Assembly (NCBI GenBank): GCA_947492905.1
Contig: CANLOL010000001.1
Span: 1,280,578 to 1,344,577 of the forward strand
DNA from: an uncultured Sphingorhabdus sp.
Lineage (GTDB): Bacteria > Pseudomonadota > Alphaproteobacteria > Sphingomonadales > Sphingomonadaceae
Direction of reading: 5' to 3'
DNA: 64,000 nucleotides
Positions 35,271 to 44,065 of this stretch are shown piece after piece. The notes under the pieces are model-generated. The model searched no databases and had not been told where the DNA came from. It saw nothing but the letters and a program-made list of their open reading frames with translations. Every line of letters begins with the position of its first letter. Within the stretch, counting starts at the first letter, position 1. The position numbers were made by a program, and so were the translations under genes.

Positions 35271-35513
35271 GTGAAAACTCTAAGAAGTAAGCAGCATGAA
35301 CTATTAATTGCGCAGCTTAAAAAGCTTCGGAACGAAAAAGGTATAACGCAAGAATGTTTAGCCTCAATCCTTGGAAAGCCGCAATCCTATGTTGCTAAGA
35401 TAGAAGGACTTGAAAGGCGCATTGACGTAGTTGAATTTGTGGCTTGGTTAAAAGCTCTCGACACAAAGCAGGATGAGAGGATACGAATACTCTCCCTACT
35501 TTTTGAAAAATAG
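35271..35513 (+). CDS. XRE-family transcriptional regulator
   Basis: 80-residue Cro/CI-type HTH protein: LIAQLKKLRNEKGITQECLA, then SILGKPQSYVAKIEGLERRI (recognition helix) and a short helical dimerisation tail. It begins with GTG; no better ATG lies nearby. It is likely the island's repressor, acting at the palindrome 50 bp upstream. Confidence 0.88.
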   Translation: MKTLRSKQHELLIAQLKKLRNEKGITQECLASILGKPQSYVAKIEGLERRIDVVEFVAWLKALDTKQDERIRILSLLFEK

Positions 35514-35565
35514 GCCTATTCTGTTTATGGATGTTCGCCAATAATCTCTAGGAATCGCGCATCAA

Positions 35566-35588
35566 CAGGGGCCACATTGGGGGCCATT
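35566..35588. repeat. Right-end integrase arm-type sites
   Basis: CAGGGGCCA (35566-35574) and TGGGGGCCA (35578-35586) repeat the left-end pair in the same orientation with the same 12-bp period, one mismatch in the first unit, about 56 bp inside the right att core. It is part of the gene-free stretch 35514-35966. Confidence 0.6.
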
Positions 35589-35643
35589 TATTACATCGAA
35601 TTAGCTAAGTATATTAATATCAATGGCTTAATGTTCTAGTATT

Positions 35644-35664
35644 AGTCCTCTAAGCGCACCATTT
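35644..35664 (+). repeat. attR: right copy of the tRNA-Thr 3' end
   Basis: AGTCCTCTAAGCG followed by CACCATTT matches 17571-17592 except for one missing G in the acceptor stem. It marks the right boundary of the island. Confidence 0.8.
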
Positions 35665-35697
35665 CTCTTAAAATCACAGAATGAACAGCCAATAAAG

Positions 35698-35823
35698 CCG
35701 GGTGTTCAAAACCCCACGCAAGCACGGAGCGCCATCACTTTTAGGCCGAAATAAATCAGCCTTGGACATATGATGGCCACCCGGACAGAAAATCTGGCCG
35801 GCGCTTGCAATAGAGGTTTTGAA
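35698..35823. other. GC-rich segment with nested inverted repeats beyond attR (possible structured RNA or old repeat)
   Basis: TTCAAAACC (35705-35713) pairs with GGTTTTGAA (35815-35823), and GCAAGC (35718-35723) with GCTTGC (35803-35808), nested inside. CCGGGTG (35698-35704) can pair with CACCCGG (35778-35784), giving a pseudoknot-like topology. A local hairpin lies at 35781-35801. The stretch is far richer in GC than the gene that follows. No convincing ORF is present. The rest of the gene-free gap 35514-35966 holds the arm sites, attR and an AT-rich leader before the AAA gene. Confidence 0.4.
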
Positions 35824-35966
35824 GGCCCCGCAGCGAGAAGTTGCGCACTGCGCTTATCACTTTAGCGAAGGTGGGGCGGGAATGGAAGGGGGGGTGGCGT
35901 AGGAACGTGGATGAGTAATGATTAAAAAAGGTTAGTAATAATAATTATTATTCTATAATATTAAGT

Positions 35967-38309
35967 ATGATTAAAAAAATTAATATTGCAAATTTTGGTT
36001 GTTTTAATGACTTTGAATGGGGTGTATCGCTAAGAGATGCTGGAAATAATGTCGTAGAGCTAAAGAAAATAAACATTATTTATGGTTGGAATTACTCTGG
36101 TAAAACCACTCTTTCTAAAATTTTTCGTAGCTTAGAAGAAAAAAGATTACCCAATAATTATAATCACCCTGAATTTACGATAACGACCGACGAGGTCGAT
36201 ATAAAACAAAACGAGGTTGATAAAAATTCATTGAGCGTAAGAGTATATAATTCTGACTTTATTAGAGAAAATCTTAGTTTTTTATATGATTCCGATAATG
36301 GATTGCTCAAACCTTTTGCATTAATTGGAAGTACAAATAATCAGAATGAAACAAAAATAAATGAAATAGAGCAAGAATTAGGCAGCTTAGAATCTGAGAG
36401 TGGCTTGCGCTTTAGAGAACATTCCCGTCTTGAAGCTCAAGCTAGTATAATTGATAATTATAATTCATCTAAAAGAAGCCTTGATAATAAATTGATAGGT
36501 TGTGCTAAACAAATAAAATTAAATAAAAAATTAGAAGATGTGAATTATAATATTGCTAAAATTCGAAATGATATTCAAAAAATTTTGAATAATGGCTCTG
36601 AAAATTTTATTTTAGGTAATGAACCTTCGATAGAGGCTCTGTTAAAAGAAGAGCCCTTAACAGATATAAATGTTACTTTACCTGATATTCAAAATATGGG
36701 TGTGTTGTTCTCAAAAGTCAATAATGTCCTAAATAGGAAATTAGAGCCAACTCAACCAATTCAAAAACTATTAAATGATTCTATATTGCAAACTTGGGTT
36801 AGGCAAGGAATGAACATTCATTCTCCAAACTCAGAAGAATGCGAATTTTGCGGTAATAATATCCCAGCAGATTTGTGGGCTAGATTGAGTGGCCATTTTA
36901 ATAATGCAACACTTGAAATGGAATCAGAAATTGAGACTATAATTTCCCAAATTATAAGAGAAAAAAATAAATTAAGTAACTTACCTATTGATCCGTCTCT
37001 ATTTTATTCAGAGTATAAGGAAAAATATCAACAGATAGTAAATGAATATAATAAGTATGTACTAGAATATAAAAAATATTTGGATGAGTTGATTGAAGCT
37101 TTAAATAAGAAGAAATCAGAGGTTTACAATGTAATCACCGTTCCTAAATATAACCAATCTTATGAGAAATTAAATAAGGCGAGCGAGAACTTTAGTTCAA
37201 TAATTAATGAGAATAATAGCAGAACTAGAACTCTTCATAGTGATCAAGTTAAGGCAAGAAATAACCTTCGACTTTCGATAGTTGCAAAATTCCTAAAGCA
37301 AATAAATTATGATGAAGAGATAAAAAATATTGATAGAATAGAAAAATTAAAGGCAAAAGCCATTGAAGAGACTAGAAAAGTTCGTGACCAAATTGAAAGC
37401 CACGAGAACGTTCTGAAAAGATTTAAATCGGAATTAAAGAGTGAAACTATTGCAGCTCAGAGTATAAACGATTATTTAAATCATTATTTTGGACATAACA
37501 AACTTGAGTTAAAATTATCTGCAGATGAATCTAATGATGAGATTAATTATAAATTCGAAATCTACAGAGGTGATGAACCAGCGCATAATCTCAGTGAAGG
37601 AGAGAGTAGCTTAATTTCTTTCTGTTACTTTATTACAAAGCTAAAAGAGCTTGAAGAAGATTATCAGAATGCCATTATTTATATTGATGATCCTATCTCA
37701 AGCTTGGATAATAATCATATATATTTTATATATAGTTTAATAGAGTCAGAAATTGCAAAGCCTGAGAATTATAAACAATTGATAATATCTACTCACAATA
37801 TTGAATTTCTTAAATATACAAAAAGATTAACGAAACCAGACAATAATTCGGCTTATTTTATCATTGAAAATAATGGGGATAAGAGCCTGATTAAAACTAT
37901 GCCAAAACACTTAAAGAAATACGCTACTGAGTTTAATTATCTATTTAATCAAATATATGATTGTAAGGATGCAGAAAATCGTGAAGCAAAGTCTAGTAGC
38001 TTTTATAGTTTTGGTAACAGTATGCGAAAATTTCTTGAAGCTTATTTATATTTTAAATATCCCAGTGGAATTCCCATGAATGATAAAATTAAACTTTTTT
38101 TTGGTGGTGATTGTGTTTCAACAACATTAACCCAGCGTGTTACAAATGAATATTCGCATCTCGAAAATATGTTTGATCGTGGAATGGAACCTATTGACAT
38201 CATTCAAATTACAAAATTAGCCAATTTCATTTTAGATAAAATGTTCGAAAATGATAAAGAACAATATAATGCTTTGCTATTGAGCATTGGCGAACCCCTG
38301 CGCGAATAA
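35967..38309 (+). CDS. RloC/PrrC-like AAA ATPase with zinc-hook CxxC and C-terminal HEPN motif
   Basis: 780-residue protein of the AAA_13 group, which includes the anticodon nucleases PrrC and RloC. Walker A is GWNYSGKTTLS (about 40-50). A long coiled coil with Cys292-x-x-Cys295 (EECEFCGNN) recalls the RloC zinc hook. The ABC signature LSEGESSLISF (about 540), Walker B IIYIDDPISSLD (about 570) and H-loop ISTHNIEFLKY follow. The C-terminal domain has R724-x6-H731 (RVTNEYSH), the HEPN RNase motif. It is shorter than RloC and lacks the exact PrrC triad, so tRNA cleavage is a prediction. DNA is strikingly AT-rich, and it stands alone outside attR. Confidence 0.82.
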   Translation: MIKKINIANFGCFNDFEWGVSLRDAGNNVVELKKINIIYGWNYSGKTTLSKIFRSLEEKRLPNNYNHPEFTITTDEVDIKQNEVDKNSLSVRVYNSDFIRENLSFLYDSDNGLLKPFALIGSTNNQNETKINEIEQELGSLESESGLRFREHSRLEAQASIIDNYNSSKRSLDNKLIGCAKQIKLNKKLEDVNYNIAKIRNDIQKILNNGSENFILGNEPSIEALLKEEPLTDINVTLPDIQNMGVLFSKVNNVLNRKLEPTQPIQKLLNDSILQTWVRQGMNIHSPNSEECEFCGNNIPADLWARLSGHFNNATLEMESEIETIISQIIREKNKLSNLPIDPSLFYSEYKEKYQQIVNEYNKYVLEYKKYLDELIEALNKKKSEVYNVITVPKYNQSYEKLNKASENFSSIINENNSRTRTLHSDQVKARNNLRLSIVAKFLKQINYDEEIKNIDRIEKLKAKAIEETRKVRDQIESHENVLKRFKSELKSETIAAQSINDYLNHYFGHNKLELKLSADESNDEINYKFEIYRGDEPAHNLSEGESSLISFCYFITKLKELEEDYQNAIIYIDDPISSLDNNHIYFIYSLIESEIAKPENYKQLIISTHNIEFLKYTKRLTKPDNNSAYFIIENNGDKSLIKTMPKHLKKYATEFNYLFNQIYDCKDAENREAKSSSFYSFGNSMRKFLEAYLYFKYPSGIPMNDKIKLFFGGDCVSTTLTQRVTNEYSHLENMFDRGMEPIDIIQITKLANFILDKMFENDKEQYNALLLSIGEPLRE

Positions 38310-38329
38310 TAGTAACATTTAAAGCCCAA

Positions 38330-38953
38330 TCAACGCCGTGCGGTGCATTCTATTTCCACGCGGGCATTTGCCGCGAGGGTTTTCGCCGCAAAGGTGCTGC
38401 GCGCGGGATAATTGCCATCAAAATATTCTTTATAAGCCCCATTGAACGCAGCGAAATCATTAAAATCGGCCAAAATAACAAGGCAGCGGACTATGCGGTT
38501 CATGCCCACGCCGCGTTTTGCCAATTCTGCTTTAATACGCTCCATCGCTTGGCGCGTTTCGGGGACAATACCGCCGGGAACAACGCCTATGCCTGGTTTC
38601 GTACCCAGCATCCCCGCCAGAAATATCCACCCATCAACCTCTACGGCGCTGCTGAATGGTGTGCCTGATTTTTTAAGCGCTTCATTGCTGTGGAATGTGA
38701 TGTTGGGGCTAGTTTGCGCGGCGCTTTCTATGGTGAGCGTCTCAACATTTAGCGTGTCGATATTGACGGTTTGATCGCTGGAAATCCTACTATTGGCTAA
38801 GGCGTCTTTGATTGTCTGGGCCTCTCTGACAGTCTCTTCCTTTTTCGCAATATCTGTATCGCTATTTACTTGCGCGTATAGAGAGTGGGGCGCTGCCCAT
38901 ATATGCGCTGCAAGCAAAAATGCCATTGCGGTTTTGGGAAATAGTGTCATCAT
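38330..38953 (-). CDS. Exported RidA-family protein
   Basis: 207 residues: a signal peptide (TAMAFLLAAHIWAAPHSLYA, cleavage after AQ likely), a polar linker of about 50 residues, then a RidA/YjgF domain (about 85-205) with SSAVEVDGWIFLAGMLGTKP, ETRQAMERIKAELAKRG and YPARSTFAAKTLAANARVEI. Cytosolic RidA deaminates reactive enamines; exported versions have unknown substrates. The catalytic Arg equivalent appears in PARSTF. The start overlaps the stop of the upstream small exported protein by 4 bp (ATGA), so both are in the uvrA-led minus-strand unit. Confidence 0.85.
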   Translation of the reverse strand: MMTLFPKTAMAFLLAAHIWAAPHSLYAQVNSDTDIAKKEETVREAQTIKDALANSRISSDQTVNIDTLNVETLTIESAAQTSPNITFHSNEALKKSGTPFSSAVEVDGWIFLAGMLGTKPGIGVVPGGIVPETRQAMERIKAELAKRGVGMNRIVRCLVILADFNDFAAFNGAYKEYFDGNYPARSTFAAKTLAANARVEIECTARR

Positions 38954-39348
38954 TTTTTTGGCAATTGGTAGCGCATACCAAGTCCTTTGGTGAAACCCGT
39001 GACTCGCACTTTTACGATCGCGGTGTCGTTATTGGATGTGTTACGAAAAACGGCGATTTGCTTTTGGGCAAAATCTTGTGAAAATTTGGCACCAGGAGCT
39101 ATGGTGGCGATAAAGACATCGGATTTAATATCCTTGCCTTGTGGTCGCATCATGACTTTAACAGCCACGGGTCCCGTATTTTGGCCGCGCACATTAAAGG
39201 CTTTGGGTTGGCTGCCGCCGAGCAGGAACGCGTCATTCTTCTCAATATAAATATTGGATTTAATACCCGCCATAGCAGTGGTTGCTAATATTGCACTTCC
39301 GATAATGACACCCATGAATGCAGTTTTCTTGACGATAGATTTTTCCAT
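38950..39348 (-). CDS. Small exported protein, 132 aa
   Basis: Signal peptide AFMGVIIGSAILATTAMAG, then a beta-rich domain (IKSNIYIEKNDAFLLGGSQP, VRGQNTGPVAVKVMMRP) resembling an immunoglobulin-like or chaperone-like fold, but no family was recognised. The ATG at 39348 is chosen over one at 39393 because AAGGAGAAT lies directly upstream and it places the signal peptide at the N-terminus. It is coupled by a 4-bp overlap to the exported RidA-like gene, which suggests shared envelope function. Confidence 0.65.
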   Translation of the reverse strand: MEKSIVKKTAFMGVIIGSAILATTAMAGIKSNIYIEKNDAFLLGGSQPKAFNVRGQNTGPVAVKVMMRPQGKDIKSDVFIATIAPGAKFSQDFAQKQIAVFRNTSNNDTAIVKVRVTGFTKGLGMRYQLPKK

Positions 39349-39436
39349 GATATTCTCCTTCATATAGGTAGGTAACATATTGCGCCAAGCCATGTCTAAT
39401 TCTAGCTAATGCCATTTGTGGCTATTGCTCAAATAG

Positions 39437-42352
39437 TCACTTCGCTAACATGTCGCTTAAATATTCGCCCGTATAGCTGCCTTTGGTTTTGGCGACTTGT
39501 TCGGGCGTTCCTGTGGCGATAATCTCGCCGCCATTTACCCCGCCCAGCGGTCCGAGATCAAGAATATGGTCGGCGGTTTTGATTACGTCTAAATTATGCT
39601 CAATCACAACGATACTATTGCCTTGTTCCGCGAGGCGGTGCAGCACTTCAAGCAGCTTGCGCACATCTTCAAAATGCAATCCCGTTGTTGGTTCATCGAG
39701 GATATATAGCGTTTGCCCCGTGGATCGTTTGGACAATTCTTTGGCGAGTTTAACCCGCTGTGCCTCGCCGCCCGATAGGGTGGTGGCTTGCTGACCCACC
39801 TTGATATAGCCAAGGCCGACCTCATAGAGCATTTCCATCTTGGCACGGATCGATGGAACAGCTTTGTAAAATTCCACCGCATCCTCAATCGTCATGTCGA
39901 GAATATCGGCGATGGAATAGCCTTTCCATTTTACCTCTAATGTCTCGCGGTTATAGCGCTTGCCCTTGCACTGCTCGCACGTCACATAAACATCGGGCAG
40001 AAAGTGCATCTCAATCTTGATAACGCCATCGCCTTTGCATGCCTCGCAGCGGCCACCCTTAACGTTGAAACTGAAACGGCCTGGTTTATAACCGCGCGCT
40101 TGGGATTCGGGCAGTCCCGCAAACCAATCGCGAATATTGGTGAAAGCACCCGTATAGGTGGCGGGGTTGGAACGCGGGGTGCGGCCAATGGGCGATTGGT
40201 CAATCTCAATGACTTTATCCAGATGCTCAAGACCGCTAATCTTTTCATGCTTGCCCGTAGTGATACGCGCACCATTTAGCTCACGGGCGGCGGCGGCATA
40301 GAGGGTATCGACGGTGAAGCTAGATTTACCGCTACCCGAGACGCCCGTGATACAGGTGAAAGTGCCGAGCGGGATGCTGCCCGTCACATTTTTAAGATTA
40401 TTGGCAGCAGCGCCCTTGATGGTCAATTTCTTGCCATTGCCCTTGCGGCGTTTTTTGGGGACGGCTATTTCGCGTTTGCCCGTCAAATAATCAGCGGTAA
40501 GCGATTTTTTGGCTTTGAGGATTTGCTTGAGCGTTCCTTTTGCAACGACTTCGCCGCCATGCACACCCGCACCGGGGCCAAGGTCGACAATATAATCGGC
40601 GGTCTTTATCGCATCTTCGTCATGCTCGACCACAATCACAGTATTACCCAAATCGCGCAAACGTTTAAGGGTAGCAAGCAGGCGATCATTATCGCGTTGA
40701 TGCAGACCGATGCTAGGTTCATCCAGTACATAAAGCACGCCCGATAGGCCGCTGCCGATTTGACTAGCAAGACGGATGCGTTGGCTCTCTCCGCCTGATA
40801 ATGTTCCCGATGTGCGATTGAGGTTGAGATAATCTAATCCGACATTGTTCAGAAAACCAATGCGCTCTACAATTTCTTTGAGGATAGGCGTTGCGATTTG
40901 TGTTTGCTGTTCATTCAGCGTTGCGGGCAGGGCGTCAAACCAAGCAACGGCATCTAATACCGATAATTGGGTGACGCTTGATATATCGCTATCGGCAAGG
41001 CGCACGCATAATGCTTCGGGTTTGAGGCGTTTGCCGTCGCATGTTTCGCAGGGATGGGCGGCTTGATATTTGGATAGCTCGTCGCGCATCCAATTGCTCT
41101 CGGTTTGTAATAATCGGCGCTGCAAATTGCCCAAAACGCCTTCAAATGCTTTGGTAACGGTATAATTTTTACGGCCATCTTTGAAGGTTAATTCCACGGG
41201 CATACCGCCAGTTCCAGTGAGGATGATTTCCTGTTGGTCGCTCTCTAAATCGCGCCATTTAGTGGTGAGGCTAAAATCATAAGCCTTGGCCAATGAACCC
41301 AGAACTTGCAGATAATATGGGCTAGGCGGGTTGGATTTGGCCCATGGGAATATCGCGCCTTCTTTTAGCGAGAGATTATGATTGGGAACAACCAAATCAC
41401 GATCAAATTCTAATTTCTCACCCAAGCCATCGCATGTTGGGCAAGCGCCTTGCGGAGCGTTGAAAGAGAATAAGCGCGGGGCGATTTCTTCGATAGTAAA
41501 ACCGGATACGGGGCAAGCAAATTTCTCAGAGAATATTATGCGGTTATCGGGGATGCCAGCCCCTTTCATAGCACTGCCATCCTTGGATGCGCTCTCTTCA
41601 TCTTTGCTTTCGCCCATGGCCTCGGCCACTGTAGTGTCAGCCAGATCAATATAGGCCAATCCCTCGGTCAGTTTGAGCGCGGTTTCAAAACTATCGGCAA
41701 GCCGTGTTTCAATATCAGATTTTACCGCGATACGGTCTACGACTACTTCAATGTCATGCTTATATTTTTTATCGAGTTTGGGCGTGTCTTCTATGTCGTA
41801 AAATTCACCATCTATACGGATACGCGTAAAGCCAGCTTTTTGCCATTCGAGCAGTTCTTTGCGATATTCGCCTTTGCGGCCGCGCACAACAGGAGCCAGC
41901 AGATAAGCGCGCGTTCCTTGGGGCAATTGCATGACGCGATCGACCATCATGCTGACGGTTTGAGCCGATATTGGTTTGCCCGTTGCGGGGGAATAAGGAA
42001 CGCCCACACGCGCCCAGAGCAAACGCATATAATCATAAATTTCGGTAACTGTGGCAACGGTTGAACGCGGGTTGCGCGATGTTGTTTTTTGTTCAATCGA
42101 AATTGCAGGCGACAGGCCATCAATATGTTCGACATCGGGCTTTTGCATCATTTCCAAAAATTGGCGCGCATAAGCAGAGAGAGATTCGACATAGCGGCGT
42201 TGCCCCTCGGCATAGATAGTGTCAAATGCCAGCGATGATTTTCCTGACCCAGATAGGCCGGTAATGACGATTAATGTATCGCGCGGCAGATCAATATCCA
42301 CGCCTTTTAGATTATGTTCACGCGCCCCGCGCACTTTAATATGAGTTAGCAT
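39437..42352 (-). CDS. uvrA: UvrABC excinuclease subunit A
   Basis: Damage-recognition ATPase of nucleotide excision repair, 971 residues (normal length). Two ABC modules: Walker [15 protein letters not shown] near residue 32 and [14 protein letters not shown] near residue 667; signatures [16 protein letters not shown] and [15 protein letters not shown]; two Walker B DEP motifs ([26 protein letters not shown]). Zinc-binding cysteine pairs are seen in [23 protein letters not shown] and [11 protein letters not shown] small insertion around [18 protein letters not shown] is lineage-typical. The gene is complete. Two small exported genes follow it on the same strand. Confidence 0.97.
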   Translation of the reverse strand: MLTHIKVRGAREHNLKGVDIDLPRDTLIVITGLSGSGKSSLAFDTIYAEGQRRYVESLSAYARQFLEMMQKPDVEHIDGLSPAISIEQKTTSRNPRSTVATVTEIYDYMRLLWARVGVPYSPATGKPISAQTVSMMVDRVMQLPQGTRAYLLAPVVRGRKGEYRKELLEWQKAGFTRIRIDGEFYDIEDTPKLDKKYKHDIEVVVDRIAVKSDIETRLADSFETALKLTEGLAYIDLADTTVAEAMGESKDEESASKDGSAMKGAGIPDNRIIFSEKFACPVSGFTIEEIAPRLFSFNAPQGACPTCDGLGEKLEFDRDLVVPNHNLSLKEGAIFPWAKSNPPSPYYLQVLGSLAKAYDFSLTTKWRDLESDQQEIILTGTGGMPVELTFKDGRKNYTVTKAFEGVLGNLQRRLLQTESNWMRDELSKYQAAHPCETCDGKRLKPEALCVRLADSDISSVTQLSVLDAVAWFDALPATLNEQQTQIATPILKEIVERIGFLNNVGLDYLNLNRTSGTLSGGESQRIRLASQIGSGLSGVLYVLDEPSIGLHQRDNDRLLATLKRLRDLGNTVIVVEHDEDAIKTADYIVDLGPGAGVHGGEVVAKGTLKQILKAKKSLTADYLTGKREIAVPKKRRKGNGKKLTIKGAAANNLKNVTGSIPLGTFTCITGVSGSGKSSFTVDTLYAAAARELNGARITTGKHEKISGLEHLDKVIEIDQSPIGRTPRSNPATYTGAFTNIRDWFAGLPESQARGYKPGRFSFNVKGGRCEACKGDGVIKIEMHFLPDVYVTCEQCKGKRYNRETLEVKWKGYSIADILDMTIEDAVEFYKAVPSIRAKMEMLYEVGLGYIKVGQQATTLSGGEAQRVKLAKELSKRSTGQTLYILDEPTTGLHFEDVRKLLEVLHRLAEQGNSIVVIEHNLDVIKTADHILDLGPLGGVNGGEIIATGTPEQVAKTKGSYTGEYLSDMLAK

Positions 42353-42506
42353 GCAATGTCTTTGCCGATGATTGCGATCAGAGTCCAGAGGCGAGCTATT
42401 TAATGATCATATTGCGCGATTTTTCGGACGATTAATAATCATATTTTGGATTGATAGAAAATATTCATCCTGATGACATGCTTACTATTTCATAATAATT
42501 TGTGAC

Positions 42507-42582
42507 TTAATCAGTTTCAGGAAACACCCGTCTGAAAAGGCGATACCCTTTCCATAAGGCCCAGAGGGTAAAGGCGAATAGT
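42507..42582 (-). pseudogene. Duplicated 3'-end fragment of the DUF4126 gene
   Basis: The minus strand encodes the tail AFTLWALWKGYRLFRRVFPE then T-D-stop, nearly identical in DNA to 43365-43442, the end of the intact DUF4126 gene about 860 bp upstream. Only ~75 bp are left, with no start. It lies in the gene-free gap 42353-42719 between uvrA and the exported protein gene, which otherwise holds the terminator at 42679-42703 and the uvrA promoter region. Confidence 0.8.
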
Positions 42583-42678
42583 TTCAAGATATCAGCTAAG
42601 CAATCTGTCCAAATAGTTGCGTAATTTAGTCTATCTGAAAAATGTTCGAGCAATTAACGGGATCAGCAAAAATATAGT

Positions 42679-42703
42679 GCTAGGCGCGCAAAACGCTCCT
42701 AGC
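42679..42703 (-). terminator. Hairpin terminator after the 162-aa exported protein gene
   Basis: Minus strand: GCTAGG-A-GCG, loop, CGC-G-CCTAGC, with a single internal mismatch, followed after five bases by ATTTTT. It lies 17 bp past the stop at 42720. Confidence 0.65.
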
Positions 42704-42719
42704 GCCGCAATTTGATTGT

Positions 42720-43208
42720 TTAACCAGAAGATGCGCCTGAGTCAGAATCTGTTGCAATTATTATCAATCCAACTCCGACAATTATCACGGGGATAGCAAG
42801 AGCAATTCCAGCAATTCCCAATGTGCTAATATTATTCTGATCGTCATCAATGCGGTATGTTCTGCCATTGACTAACATTTGTGGGTTTTGATCTAAGGTA
42901 AAGCCAACGCGTCCAATGTTGCGGTTCACTATTGGCGCTTGTTGTAATGAATAACGATTGAAATCAAGCTTTAATTGCTCTTGTTGAACACGCGATTGTT
43001 GGAATGAAAATTCAACACGCGGTTTGGCATTTGCTTTTTTCTTATCACCGCCAATGGGTATTACGATATTCGCGCCTGCATGCAATTCACTCGCGCCATA
43101 ATCTCTGGAGGGATGATAGCTCTGTGCGACTACTGGTGATATGCTTGATGATAGAATTGCGATTAATGATGTTGACTTGGCTGCTGTAGAAATAGTTTTC
43201 ATTCTCAT
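42720..43208 (-). CDS. Exported hypothetical protein with C-terminal membrane helix, 162 aa
   Basis: Family not recognised. A signal peptide (SLIAILSSSISPVVAQS) is followed by a polar domain with basic GGDKKKANAKPRVEFSFQQS and LDFNRYSLQQAPIVNRNIGR. A C-terminal hydrophobic helix (GIAGIALAIPVIIVGVGLII) ends in DSDSGASSG. A GGGGGG ribosome site precedes the ATG. It may be anchored in the inner membrane with a periplasmic domain. It is flanked by the intact DUF4126 gene and its duplicated fragment. Confidence 0.65.
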   Translation of the reverse strand: MRMKTISTAAKSTSLIAILSSSISPVVAQSYHPSRDYGASELHAGANIVIPIGGDKKKANAKPRVEFSFQQSRVQQEQLKLDFNRYSLQQAPIVNRNIGRVGFTLDQNPQMLVNGRTYRIDDDQNNISTLGIAGIALAIPVIIVGVGLIIIATDSDSGASSG

Positions 43209-43339
43209 CTTATTTCCCCCCTTTGGTTGAGATTTTAAGATGATCTACAATTATGTCTAAATTAAGTTGTAATATTAGTGATTTTAAAAATTATAGAAAT
43301 GTGAAACTTATTTTTGCCTTATTGCGTTATTGTGTTTGT

Positions 43340-43945
43340 TTAAGGGTTAACTTCATCTTCTTTTTGTTCAGGAAACACCCGCCTGAAAATGCGATACCCT
43401 TTCCATAAGGCCCAAATGGTGAAGGCGAGCAAGGTAAAGCCTATGACAGCTGCGACAATGGGATTAGCGAAGCTTAGGAATAATAATCCGCCGGCTGTTA
43501 CATCCTCTCCCGTTGACATCATCATATTGCTAACGGGTTCGGGGCTGGTGTTGATCGCCGCGCGCGTTCCTGCTTTTGTTGCATGACCCGCAAAGGCCGC
43601 ACCACCGCCAAGCAAAAAGGCAATCACTTGCCATGTAGGATCGCTGGCATCGATAACGGCTAGGGCCAATAATGCTCCGCCTATTGGACGCAATAATGTA
43701 TGCAGACCATCCCAAATACTATCGAGCCATGCGACTTTATCGGCGAAAAATTCGGCTATCGCACCCAATCCACTAATGCCCAAAACCCAAGGGCTAGCGA
43801 AGGCATCAAGAACCGCTAGATTTTCGGGTAAATCAACAAAGCCGCTATTCATAGCAAGGCTGGTCGCAAAAATGGTTAGATAAAGCCGCCACCCCGACAA
43901 TAGGCTGACGCTGGCCGCTAATCCCAATAATTCAATGATGCCCAT
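43340..43945 (-). CDS. DUF4126 family membrane protein
   Basis: 201 residues, function unknown. The protein has a hydrophobic start (IELLGLAASVSLLSGWRLYL), four or so further helices and the family-typical ISGLGAIAEFFADKVAWLDS, GGALLALAVIDASDPTW and GGGAAFAGHATKAGTRAAIN segments. It ends in KGYRIFRRVFPEQKED. It is divergent from the NUDIX gene. Its 3' end is the source of the fragment at 42507-42582. Confidence 0.88.
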   Translation of the reverse strand: MGIIELLGLAASVSLLSGWRLYLTIFATSLAMNSGFVDLPENLAVLDAFASPWVLGISGLGAIAEFFADKVAWLDSIWDGLHTLLRPIGGALLALAVIDASDPTWQVIAFLLGGGAAFAGHATKAGTRAAINTSPEPVSNMMMSTGEDVTAGGLLFLSFANPIVAAVIGFTLLAFTIWALWKGYRIFRRVFPEQKEDEVNP

Positions 43946-44065
43946 ATATGCCCCCTTAATGCTATAGTGCCATAGATGCTAAATTTGCGCAAATTAATGA
44001 TAATCGGCCATTATAATGCTTGATTGGGGGTAGCATTTTGCGGGCAGCCATGCTTCACATTGATT

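Larger units (their letters stand above)
17571..35664. mobile_element. Integrative genomic island of about 18 kb in tRNA-Thr
   Basis: The boundaries are the att repeats at 17571-17592 and 35644-35664. The first gene inside the left end is a P4-type tyrosine integrase. Inside both ends are paired TGGGGGCCA-type sites with identical 12-bp spacing. Cargo: a three-gene DUF262/ATPase operon, a type I restriction-modification operon with two extra genes, and a TrlF-like remnant. The maintenance part consists of palindromes, an AlpA-like gene, an HUH-motif protein, a second small recombinase and an XRE regulator. No capsid, portal, relaxase or conjugation gene is visible, so it is a mobilisable or satellite-like element rather than a prophage or ICE. 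Whether it still moves is unknown. Confidence 0.85.

Noticed and set aside
17571-35664. Prophage
   Set aside because: No terminase, portal, capsid, tail or lysis gene was recognised.
17571-38320. CRISPR array
   Set aside because: No regularly spaced direct repeats with unique spacers were seen on the island or elsewhere in the window.
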